DNA of 64,000 nucleotides, taken from the NCBI GenBank assembly GCA_033964015.1, contig CM066913.1, positions 32,439,577 through 32,503,576 of the forward strand, given 5' to 3'. The number at the start of each line of letters is the position of its first letter. The stretch's first letter is position 1. Positions 12,901 through 22,400 of the stretch are shown piece after piece. The translations under genes were made by a program, and so were the position numbers. The notes under the pieces were generated by a model. The model saw only the letters and a program-made list of their open reading frames with translations, was not told the DNA's origin and made no database searches. Origin of the DNA: Scolanthus callimorphus (Eukaryota > Cnidaria > Anthozoa > Actiniaria > Edwardsiidae).

Positions 12901-15439
12901 AATCAGGGTACAGAAAATATGGCCGGGATCAGGGCTCCGAGAAGCGGGCACAGGGATCACAAGGGTAGGAGTAGGGGTTAATAGTTGTTTCAAGTCCGGA
13001 TCAGGGATCATAATTTTTAATGAGAACTGGGATCCAAAAATAAGGCAACAAATGGGACTCAGGAATCAGAATTACTGCCAAAAATAAGGGATCTGTGTGG
13101 CTCAACACAAGTATATAGACATTTTCCGCTTGAGCGGGGGTCCTGTGGTTTGTTTCCCCAACTGACACTCAAGCGAACGAAACCTTTTGTTTTTCCCGTA
13201 ACGCACGAGCAAGCTCTTAATATTAAAATATTAATATTAAAATATTCATGTGACCAAACAAAGAAATTGTTTCGCATGAGTGCCAGTTTGGGAAACAAAC
13301 CACAGGACTCCCAACTCAAGCGGAAAAGGTCCATTGTTGCGTCTACCCTGAGGGTTCTAATATCTGCGAAGTTGATTACAGAACTGGATATTTCAGTAGC
13401 TAAAATTGTCCTCAAAAAGTCATGACGGGCTAAATAATTTGCACACTTAAAACAATTATATTGGAACAACTAATTGACACTAAATATGTTTCGTGCCGTG
13501 AAACAACCCACGGAGTAATACAAAGTATGCCATATAACAACATCTGTTAGTTCACACGGTATTGAATCGACATTGTCATTGAAAACATGAAGTTTGCACT
13601 GTAGAGACTAATGCACGGTGCAAATCTAAACGTATTCACGTTTGTTTGTATAGGAAATCATACGACTTCGAGTTCAATTTGGAATCTATTTGTACGAGCG
13701 GATTTTTCAAAAGTATCAAAATTGCACGAGCCGTTGAGCGTTTTGAAAAACCCACAACTGTAAATAAATTGCAAATTGAACGAGAAAAGTCGTATGATTT
13801 CCTTTTAATAATACACATGTAAAAAATTCTAATGAATCTTTCACAAATCTGCTTACAAACTAACAACTGTAACAAGCCGCACGCATTTTTTTCTTGATTG
13901 AACCTACAGAATTTGAGCATGAGCAAAAACCAAAGTTTCCATAATGTAGTCAAATAATGTAGTCATAATGTTATCAAAATATTTTGTAATCCTATTCATT
14001 TCAAAAGAAAGTTTGCATTTTGTTATCCATTTTTGCACTTTGTTACCTTTTTTTAGCACTTTGTTACCTAAAAACTCAGCCAATCAGAAATCGAGAATTT
14101 TTTTCATGTGTATTATTAGTGTCTGAAAAGTATTTGTCAAGGCGGGTTTGTTGTGTTGTCGAGAAAAAGCTCGTGATTTTGGAACTTTCTCTCGACATTC
14201 CTTGACAACGTAGATGGACTAGCCCTTACAACAGTGCTTTTTGTAACACAAAACTGTCAAAACGGACCATGAAAACTTTAGCTGCTCCAAGCTTAACTCA
14301 AAGATAGCGTGTTACCACCGTATGCATTGCTACGCGACCTCAAACTTCACTGTTGCGATTGGCGATTTTACGCAACAAAATTGTAATAGTAATTTTCTTG
14401 AACCAAAAAGGTAAACATTCGAGGCAAGGAAGACAAAGGATAGGTTAAAAACATTTTGGTTGATATGGCAATCAATTTCGATGCACTGAAGGCCTGAAGT
14501 GGCCGAATCCAGCGTTTTGGTTTGATTGACGGCTAAAAATCGCCAATCGCCCATCGCAACATTGAATTTTGAGGTCGCGTAGCAATGCATACAGTGGTAA
14601 TGTACGCTCACGGCCACAGTCAAACGGTGTGACAAAATTATATCTATATTTGTACGTATCTAAAGAGACTAAAGCTACGCGGCTAAACTAGGAAACGTGT
14701 CATGCACTTCCCCAAGTGGCTAAATGTTTCAAGAGGAAATTTTTCGCGGGATGCTACATGATCCCAGTATCTTTTGCAACTTGCAATGCGCGCGCATGGA
14801 AAGTTATGAATTACAGTGGCACTATCAAAATCAAGCGCGCGGATTGGCTCATTCAGGCAACTTGTCTCGCAACGTTGCGAAAAGTAGAGCTCGGTTCTAC
14901 ATTTTCTGCAACTCGCAACGCAACAAGATATTGCATTGCGAGTTGCAAGAAAAATTGTCTCTTGTAACATGGCCTTTAGTCTTGTCTAGCGAAGAAACAT
15001 TTCTTTGTGTCGCGCGCAACACTGTTTTTCGCCTGGCTATATTGCACGGTTTAGCTAGGGCTTAAGGTTTGTTCAGAGTTCCCATTGGCGATCGAATTAA
15101 AAAACATTTAGCCGCCATTTTTGTATGCATTGAATAAGTTTAGACAGAAAAAAAAACTGGAATAGAATTTTCATTATCAATCTGTTAGGAGATATTATTC
15201 GTTCTATATGTGAATCGGGTTTTGCTTTCATGCTAACTCGCGCACGAAATGCAAATGATAGTGATAAAAATGATGAAATGAAACGACTTTTCATTCACGC
15301 CTTTGTCATACAGTTTTTGAACAACAGAAATGGCTTACATAAACACAAACCCCCTTATTATCGGTATCCGCTTACCGTTTAGACCGAGGAATGCTAGTAT
15401 TAGAAGCCACAACATCGGACTCAGATGAAACGAAGGCAT
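3917..15439 (-). CDS. Multi-exon PA14-like/pentraxin/FN3 secreted or receptor protein, 3' end missing
   Basis: Exons reconstructed from splice sites: 15376-15439 (ATG, signal peptide with core MLWLLILAFLGLN), 12538-12856, 10798-10982, 9701-10186, 7603-7973, 5595-5838, 4680-4979, 3917-4246. Exons 2-4 encode a Cys-rich PA14-like module (ISRDIELKSGSYYLLEF, then KLYVSADSVSKTTF). Exons 4-5 encode a pentraxin/LamG fold: ASACLWARFF, GLWQHLCFKW, FRGGVEVKI, ISGLNFWNITLSDAELLALY. The last three exons encode fibronectin III domains (SIKIDWTIS, YLNYSVSVRAFSTSSVGP). Phases agree at every junction except exon 5 (phase 1) to 5595-5838 (phase 0), so a short exon is probably missed between 5838 and 7603. Exon 4 needs one extra base near 9757-9776 to stay open into exon 5. 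No stop or membrane segment is seen; the gene continues below 3917. Probably an adhesion or recognition protein; exact function unknown. Confidence 0.7.
4986..5594. other. Intron with low-complexity AT-rich DNA
   Basis: Intron between two FN3 exons. It contains repeated GGCAACTTTT motifs near 5080-5120 and 5490-5530 (TTTTCGGCAACTTTT on both sides). No coding signal. Confidence 0.4.
6118..6590. mobile_element. MITE with long inverted termini and GCGGGTGAGC repeats
   Basis: Inverted termini over 100 bp long pair 6120-6230 with 6445-6590. The left end reads TATAGGGGGCACCGAATAAG and the right end reads CGGCGTCCCCTATACTAC. Inside each arm are tandem copies of GCGGGTGAGC and a TGACGTCA palindrome. 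Lies in an intron of the PA14/pentraxin gene. No ORF. Confidence 0.65.
6600..7560. other. Intron DNA, nothing recognised
   Basis: No repeat boundary or coding exon could be supported. A short open stretch near 7470-7400 (minus) follows a good acceptor (TTTTCCAG) but has no domain resemblance and was not called. The exon predicted to be missing between exons at 7603 and 5838 should lie here or in 5839-6117. Confidence 0.35.
8372..8913. mobile_element. TIR element with GGCCCAGTTTATACGTCG ends
   Basis: The left end reads AGGCCCAGTTTATACGTCG. The right end read in reverse begins AGCCCGGTTCATACGTCG, followed in both by a GTCGAAC-like block. A third related end lies at about 9505-9553 (reverse: AGACCCAGTTTTTAAGTCGC), so two nested or overlapping copies are present. 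Internal ORFs are not conserved-looking. Intronic. Confidence 0.6.
9052..9500. mobile_element. Small copy of the CRE/E-box tandem-core element
   Basis: Begins CTGCCTAAAAGCGGAGCGCCC and ends near CAGGAGCTCCGCTAC, matching the ends of the larger element at 39155-40071. Between them are two to three diverged units carrying TGACGTCA or GACGTCATCGATGACGTC and CACGTGACC, with the phrase CTCATCTGGTGACCTAGAC. It sits between related TIR ends at 8372-8913 and 9505-9553, suggesting insertion into that element. Confidence 0.6.
10157..10189. other. Perfect 15-bp hairpin across a 3' splice site
   Basis: CAGCAGAAACATATA, loop ACT, then the exact reverse complement. The polypyrimidine tract and acceptor of the exon ending at 10186 (minus strand) lie at its edge, so the acceptor dinucleotide and the first exon codons would be inside the stem. 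Both arms of the hairpin other than the acceptor are coding. Confidence 0.7.
11001..12134. mobile_element. Foldback element with about 500-bp inverted arms
   Basis: The left arm 11001-11535 pairs with the right arm 11690-12134 at high identity, starting TACAGCTAAAATCG on the left and ending GGTTTTAGCTGTA on the right. TA occurs at the outer ends. The spacer (11536-11690) contains two tandem copies of ACCAAAATGGCGGCCGTTA. No transposase is seen. It lies in intron 2 of the PA14/pentraxin gene. Confidence 0.7.
12195..12515 (+). pseudogene. 3' end of an RTE-like LINE retrotransposon
   Basis: An open stretch encodes a typical C-terminus of RTE/BovB-like ORF2: RSRRLRLAGHCVRH, then HGLVLWEPTQGRASRGGQ, then TYIDSLKRDTGL, ending before the short repeat TGATGATGATGATTATGATG, the usual tail of this LINE group. 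The catalytic RT and endonuclease are absent, so it is a 5'-truncated insertion. It abuts the right arm of the foldback element. Confidence 0.8.
13120..13330. mobile_element. Short hairpin MITE
   Basis: Inverted copies of a block containing GTCCTGTGGTTTGTTTCCC occur at 13131-13190 and 13265-13325, with an AT-rich spacer of ATTAAAATATT repeats. Intronic, non-coding. Confidence 0.6.
13650..13803. mobile_element. Short TIR MITE (AGGAAATCATACGACTT ends)
   Basis: Left end AGGAAATCATACGACTT; right end AAGTCGTATGATTTCCTTTT. About 154 bp, intronic, no coding content. Confidence 0.6.
14311..14606. mobile_element. MITE with about 60-bp inverted termini
   Basis: The left arm contains TGCATTGCTACGCGACCTCAA and GCGATTGGCGATTTT; the right arm is its near-exact reverse complement. 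About 296 bp; in intron 1 of the PA14/pentraxin gene. Confidence 0.7.
14660..15070. mobile_element. MITE of the GCGGCTAAACTAGGA family
   Basis: Left end AAAGCTACGCGGCTAAACTAG; the right end GGTTTAGCTAGGGCTT is a weaker reverse match. A related but shorter element is at 37677-37910. The interior has CGCGCG-rich and GCAACTTGCAA-like short palindromes. No gene. Confidence 0.5.
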
Positions 15440-16560
15440 AGTCCCCACCTGGAAATCAGCAAAGCCGGGGTAAAAGTCTTTAAAATAAGTGCACTGAAGT
15501 TTGTGAAGCTTAGAAACTAAAAAAACATCCAGCTGACATATCTATTTGCACTTACCTTATTTTTTGATGAAGCGAAAAACAGTTCAAACTATGAAGAGAT
15601 ATTTCTTCGGCTAAAAAAATCAAATCATTAGTTCCTTGATTCTTCACGAGTTAATAAATGCGCGTTCATAAGCAACACAGTTTTGTTAACGCATACGCAA
15701 CATACATTTTTTATGAGATTTTACTGTTAGAAAACTTTTGTAAATGTTAAACAAAGCAACGGACACTCGTTAAAAATTCATGTCGCTCTAAGCTTACGCG
15801 TTTACCTTGTTTGTAATAAGTATTTTTTCAATGACAACTGTGGGGAGTTACGTGTAATATAAATTGTCTTATAAGTAATATGAAATTCTTGATTTTATGA
15901 TTTGTAAAAGTTGTGATATGATTAAATGAAACTTACAAAGCCGAAAAACAAATACCGCCATACTCTATTAAAGGTGTCCTTGTGCAGCGGGAATAACCTT
16001 GAATAGTTTATATTAGATAGCAAGGCAGCCTTGAATTTGAAGGCAAAATTACAACACAAGTTTAAACTGTGATTATACTAGAATTACTAGAATAAAAAAA
16101 GGAAGGTGACGAAATGTATGGGGGGCTTTTTGAAGCAGTTCTGAATCCTCTGTGAATCAGTTACTACTGTTTACACTTCGATCAAAACATTAATGGATAC
16201 ATTGTTTATCTTATTACCACACAGTATATTTATTCTAGTATGTCTGATATCTGAAGCAGAAATAAAGATAAACTCGGTAAAACCTCAAATCTGTCTACAC
16301 CTATTCTAATTTTATTGTATTTTGGTGAGTTTATATTGAATTATTTTTTTTTCATCTAAACTCCATTTTTGGCAAAGGAAAAGTTTCTATAGGGAAAACA
16401 GAGCTAGGATAAAACTTCTTAGGAAAATATGAGATTGGAAGTACAGTCTGCTGCCAAAATTCCGGACGGTTTTTGCGTTTGGCGCTATAACATTTCGAAA
16501 ATACGTCGCAACAGTTTGTAAGTGGTAAGTAAACATGTTTCCTGATGTTATTATACATTG
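15440..16560. other. AT-rich intergenic DNA upstream of the PA14/pentraxin gene
   Basis: Nothing coding or repetitive recognised. It should include the promoter of the minus-strand gene starting at 15439, but no core element could be assigned with confidence. Confidence 0.35.
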
Positions 16561-16564
16561 TACT

Positions 16565-16930
16565 CGCTATATCGATTCTGATTGGCTAGGAGCGCGCGCT
16601 TTACTTTGGGAATCACGCACTTTGAGGGTCTTCAAGAATCAGCATGCTGATTCTTCAAGAATCAGCTAGCTGATTCTTGATACGCGCGCAATGCATCATG
16701 GGACTAGAGCACTTTCCCTATTATAAATTGCTTGACAGAAAGAAAAGTACTTTTTACTGAATCAATGTATAATAAAACAATTATTGAATTCGGTTTTTGT
16801 GATCTCCAGAATAAACAATGTCTCGCCAAGTGGAATCAGGCTCGGCCTCACAGCCTCGCCTGATTCCACCTGTCTCGACATTGTTTATTCTGGAGATCAC
16901 AAAAACCTCATCCAATAATTGCTGATAAAC
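16565..16930. repeat. Compound palindromes
   Basis: Near 16633-16680 the block TTCAAGAATCAGC/GCTGATTCTT is repeated as back-to-back palindromes centred on GCATGC and GCTAGC. At 16782-16922 a second hairpin has arms of about 65 nt, with GATCTCCAGAATAAACAATG on the left and its reverse complement on the right, and a nested TGGAATCAGGC/GCCTGATTCCA pair. No coding content; probably MITE ends. Confidence 0.7.
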
Positions 16931-17285
16931 AGCGTAAAAACACTCATTCTTCTCTAAGTGACTAGTTTTGGGGTACGAGCTTATCTATGTAGCAAAATTC
17001 TTTTGTTCGAAATTGCCCAAACTACGGATAATTTGCCGAAGCTCTGGAAACAACTGCTCAAATTATTTTTTAACACTCCCTTTGATATATTTGTTATCAA
17101 TCAAGATCAGATTGCCGACATATAAATTGTAGCCAACATTTGTGTCTACTTCAAATAGCTGTATTGCGTGCGAAGAATCGCGAATAAAACAACATTTGAG
17201 CGGATGTTTTTTGTTGTGGAATGTGGGTTACGAGCTTATCTATACTTCCGTATCTTATTATCCTGCTTCGTTGAAATAAATATAT

Positions 17286-17342
17286 GAGGCCAGTTAACTC
17301 AGAAGGTGGTTTAGCTAGTACCATTTTGTGCTAACTGGCCTC
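17286..17342. repeat. GAGGCCAGTTA hairpin repeat, copy 1
   Basis: A 57-bp unit with inverted ends GAGGCCAGTTAAC and GCTAACTGGCCTC around a short spacer. A direct near-identical copy lies at 17810-17869. Confidence 0.7.
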
Positions 17343-17809
17343 ATCTTATCAAAGGCATTTAGCTGAAATGGGTCTCAATTTGGTTCTGAAAGTGCTGAAA
17401 AGCTACAGTTAGTGAGTTGGCAGTGCTAGAATTTTTGCTGGGAAACAGTGCCATGATGGATACGGTAAAGTTCCTCTAACTGGATCTTACATGGCACACA
17501 GTCCCTTAGACCAGTAGAGGACTAGTTTTTGAAGGGCTTGCCCTAATTCCGGACAAGGCTTAAGGGGGCGCCCTAATTCAGGACAAGGGCCTGTCAGGGA
17601 AGCAAATAATGGCAGCTATCTTGCTCTGCCTTGCACAGAATAACACCTCATAATAGCAACAGGGCCTCACCTTATGGGCTACAAGCACCGGGTGAATGTG
17701 AATAGACAAGAGTCACACCCCAGATCAGCTCCCTTGACAGCAATCTTGTAGCTTTGCCACTTGGATCCTGGAAAAGCACAAATCCACAGTGAGCAAGATC
17801 ATACAAGAG

Positions 17810-17869
17810 GAGGCCAGTTAACTCAAAAGGCGGTTTAGATAGTACCATTTTTTTGTGCTAACTGGCCTC
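17810..17869. repeat. GAGGCCAGTTA hairpin repeat, copy 2
   Basis: Same unit and orientation as 17286-17342, differing by a few bases and a longer T-run. The two may mark separate insertions or the ends of one element of about 580 bp. Confidence 0.7.
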
Positions 17870-18319
17870 ATTATCCGAATGTACTACATTATTTAGTATT
17901 ATATATTGGATTAAACTCATTCATTTTATATAAGAAAAGGTCACGCAGCACGAGACGTCAAAACTGGTGGGAATGGATTTAGGAATGGTCAATCATAAAC
18001 GTTCCTTTATACACAAACACATGACAAATAAATAACACCGGAAAAGAAATAATCTTATAATGGCACACCTGGTCCTCTTCATCTTAACGGAGCCGCACGT
18101 TCTTGTCCACTGTTTAATCCGCAAGCACTTCGTGAGTTGTCTGAAAATAGAAATAATATTTGGGCTCGCTAGAGCCCTTGTCAGTCTGGATAACGTCGTC
18201 ATCTGCAGACTAGAGTCGCCGCAACTCTTATCCAGACGGACTGGATCTTGCCCGGCGCAGCATGGGGTTCTTGACTGTTTGATGTCATTGCCTCTCCTCA
18301 TGAAGGCTCTGGATACCCT

Positions 18320-18475
18320 TCGCCAGCTCAACTCGTGTTGGTCCCCACTGCCCCACTCCAGCCCCTCCCCCCCCCCCCCCAGCTTAACTCGTGTTGGTCC
18401 CCACTGCCCCATTCCACCCCTCCCCCCAGCTTAACTCGTGTTGGTCCCCCCTCCACCCCCCCCCCCCCCCCCCTT
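18320..18475. repeat. C-rich minisatellite
   Basis: Three tandem units containing AACTCGTGTTGGTCCCC, each followed by a C-run. Not coding. Assembly of the C-runs may be inexact. Confidence 0.75.
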
Positions 18476-18479
18476 GCCT

Positions 18480-19495
18480 TCGTCAATCTGTCTCATCAGA
18501 GTATCACGAGTACTTGCAGACCATTACCTAGGACCATCCATCTCCAGTGTTTTGACAGTCTAACAACGTATTGGAAAATAAAGCCTGTATGAAGTTATTT
18601 TAAGTTTTAAATTTTCACGCAAAACTTACGTCGCTTTGTTCAGAGAAGTTTACTCAAGCGGCAAATATATTGTTCTAAAAATAACTTCAGACCTGCTTCA
18701 TTTTCCAATTCGCTGTTACACACCTTTCCCGAGAATGGACGCTCCTAAGTAAACGGGTTCCTGTTGCAGACCCACTTAACATGGATATCAGGGTAAACGT
18801 AGCACTTACCTATACCTTTCACTACTCAACTTTTCTCACAAGAAAGAAATGGAAAGTAATACAGATTCGTAGTTCAACAAAAAACGTTTGTGGGCTTCCT
18901 GTGTCGGACGCGCGCGCGCCAAAAATGGGGGAAATTTAGGCGGGAAAAATTCAGTCAATCAAAAACGTTGGAAATAAATAGTATCGATAGATAGATAATT
19001 GCTTTAATTGATCTTAAACTATTCTATAGTACATGCGTCGTGGAAACTATTTTGTTAGCAATAGAACCCATTACAAGGAGCGGAACATCCTATGTTCTTG
19101 AGATGCCGCTTTCACAGACCGAATTATTTTTGAGATCGGTTCCTTCCTGTTCGTGCTTTCGTGACGGTTCATCGGAATGACAATAGCAGTAGGATAAAGG
19201 GTTATCGCTGGGACGAGCGGCATGGACATATTGGCTGCTGTGATGGGTCAGCTAAACGATAACTGTCTATCATGGAGAAATAATATCAACAAAGCGTTGT
19301 TGTTTTTAACGACTCCGGTGAGGGCTGCTGGTGATTTTTCAAATCTCGTTACCATGCCCTTTGGTCAAGAACAACAAAACAAAATGGCGACCAAGAAGAG
19401 ATGTTTCTAGAACATCTTCTAAAAATACCTCGGCCAGTGAAATTAGGATATAGGCGTTGTATTGTGATCTCTCAGTACTGGGCTCTTGTCAGCTA
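18480..19495. other. Region 3' of TOPORS, nothing firm
   Basis: Should hold the TOPORS 3' UTR. No polyadenylation signal was identified with confidence, and a 62-codon plus-strand frame at 19222 has no recognisable content. Confidence 0.3.
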
Positions 19496-22400
19496 TCAAC
19501 TTTCCGTCTCAATTGCATCCCGAGTGAGCTCACAGAGTCCAGTAGTCCCATTCCCCTCGCTCCGCTCCTCCTGTTTTCTCTGCAACTCGAGCAAACGTTT
19601 TGTGTCAGCGGCGATACGAGTCTCCAGAGCCTCGATCTCGCGCCTCATTTCGTCTTCTGTCGGAGAAGGCGGACGGACGACCACAGGGAAACCATCCTCC
19701 ACCTCCGTTGGTGATCTTGACCTTGCTGTCCGAGAGGGGCCTGGAAGGTCAAATAAATGCGAGTTACTTCGAAATGACCGTCGTTTTGGTTGAGTTCGTG
19801 ACAAGGCATCCGCAGTAGAGGGTGATCTTGACTTCTGTCGTGAAATAGATCGTGATCGTGAGCTCCGTTTCGCGTGACGCCGTGATCTCTCGGGGCGTGA
19901 TCGTTCCACGTGATGCGTGCTTGGACGGGATTGCTCCCTCGATGCAGAACGAGACTGAGATCTTTCCCGTGACAAAGTTCGTGATCGTGATCTTGCTTTC
20001 CCGCGATGCGTGAGTGCTCGCGACTCCTCGCGTGATTTGGAACGTGAGCTTAGTGTTCTCTCCCGTGATGAAGTCCGTGATCGCGACCTTCCTCTTTCAC
20101 GATACGTTCTTAACTTCTCCCGTGACCGTGAACGTGAAATACTTCGTGAACGTGAACGTTCTCTCGCGTGGTGTTTACGTGATAGCGACTCATGCGAGGA
20201 ACTATGAGCAAGCGATTCATATTTGTGTCTATGCGTGTGCTTGTGCAAATGTTTATGTTTATGCTTGCGTTTCTTTTTGTGCTTTCGTTTTGGTAAACGC
20301 TCAGTTGTGTCTTCATTAGTGGCCCCAGCTACAAGCAGTTCTGGCGTACGGGGATCAGTTCCGCAGTTAGCACTGGGCGGTGACGGCTCACTGTGGCTTG
20401 AGTCCTGAATGCGTATGACACTCGGAGGCGTGCTGTCATCTCGTACTTCAATCCTGGGTGGAGAGCCCTGTCCTTCCACTGGTGACCAACTCCTGTTTGC
20501 ACTGTAACTTGGTATGTCATCGTCCCAGGATGAAGTAAGCCCTACAGAACTTGTCAAACCTGATGGTCCGGCAAGACCAGTCAAACCTGCTAAACCTGAC
20601 GGGCCGGGTAGAGAGGGTAAGGCGGATGAGTTGGTAATAACATCAGGAGTGTCCCAGCCTGAAAAGGAAGATCGCAAGTAATTCGGTTACAATTCTAGTA
20701 AAATTTCAAAGCAAGCAAACAAAAATAGAGACGACGAAAAACAAACAGCAGGTTTGTTAGCCTTCTTGCAGGCGTTGGAGAGTAGTTTTAGGTTGAAAAA
20801 GCCGAGTTTGCTTTTGCGTGGTCGCCATCTTGGATTTGGTGAAATTTGTCATATTTTGTCAAAAATCCAAGATGGCGACCTCAATCCTGGGTTGGATTTG
20901 GTGAAATTTGTCATATTTTGTCAAAAATCCAAGATGGCGAGCACATTTCTTGACGTAAAACTACTCTCCAGCGCCTGCGAGCGGGTTACAGGTTTGTGGG
21001 TAGGTGGGCTGGCGGCAGACAGTAAGGTTTTGTAATGACACAAAAGAATCATCACAAAAACCCGCGAGTAAGAACCTACATTTTTCCTAAATGCCTAAAC
21101 AGGTTCTTATATGAATGGTACTTAGTCCATGTTCAAGTGTGACTATGTTTCGCATTAGTTTATGTTTCAAACGTGCACGCTTTGTCGAGAAGTTGTCGCT
21201 GATTGGGGCTGCCGTTTTGAGCTTTATTTTTCAGCCAATCAGAGAGCAAGAAACGTGACTACTTTTTGACAAAACGTGCATGTTTGAAAAGTAAACCTTC
21301 GCGATAAAATCGTCACACTTCATGGATGGATGCAAATGGTGGAACTGTAGTGCTTCCAGGCATTATGCTCTCTTGTCGACTTGTGGGTCTATCGGAAAAA
21401 GCTTGCTTTCGAGTTCCTATGGCGCGCCGAAAAGAAACTTTTTCCGATAAACCCACAGGACAGCTGGCAAGTGCCTAAGCTACGTTTCCATGGCAACAAA
21501 CCTGATACAGAGCTATCAAACACGGCTGGTGTCCGGGTGTCTTGTGTGACTAGTGGCCAGTTGTACTGCGCATTTGTATCGTAGCCTGTCATGTCGTATG
21601 GCGCACGTGCAAAATTTGCAAACTCGTGTGCAAAGTGATGAGCTCTCCCAGCAAGGAATGGCTGAAGCTGCTCTGCAAACTCATCAGAATCTATTTCCAC
21701 TCTGAAAAATCAATCAATGATATAGATATTTTGTTGTAGAAGAAAACAGGGGCTTAACACAGAAATTACAGTTTGCTGTAAAAAGCAGAAATGTCTCAAT
21801 CGGCTGGCCCCTCCCTATTAGCAACAACTTTTAATCTTTTCACAAATTGACACTTCCAGAATTTCGATTCGATTGCCTCAAATGCTGCTAGTGTTTAAGC
21901 TACGTACAGTATTGCCAAATTGTGGAATGGCCTGCCGTAACGTATTTATTATCATTTCAATTATGCTTGGTTCATTCAAAGGGGGATTATTTATATAATT
22001 CAAATTCAATACCTTGTAATGAGAGTAAGGAGAAGCTGCATGATAAAATCTACATTGTCTTCATTGTCATCAAGCAGGACCTGAAGCTCTCGGGACAGCC
22101 AGGGAACCAGTCGATGGATGCAGGCTGGATTAGCACGGAAGAATCTGGGGGCTTTAACAAAACAGTTTTGCATCAGGTGAGTGATATCACTGTTAATGAA
22201 TGCAAAAACAAACCACAAAGTGCTCATAGCTACATTATAATTAACAAACCTGTAGGGAAATCCTGTTGGAAAATTCAAATACTTCCTGGAGGGTTGGAAA
22301 ATTTTATTTAAAAAAAAACAAGAGGGAGATACTTCCATATGCTTCTTATGTGTTTTTAATTTGGGGGTTAAAATTGCAGTCTGTATCTTTAATCATTAAT

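Noticed and set aside
13059..13425. ORFs on both strands near 13.1-13.4 kb
   Set aside because: They are produced by the hairpin MITE at 13120-13330, hence similar translations on both strands.
17993..18434. Overlapping ORFs of 139 and 124 codons on both strands
   Set aside because: They run through a C-rich minisatellite and have low-complexity translations; no gene evidence.
19600..20408. Several plus-strand ORFs of 60-130 codons
   Set aside because: Antisense shadows of the TOPORS Arg-Ser domain.
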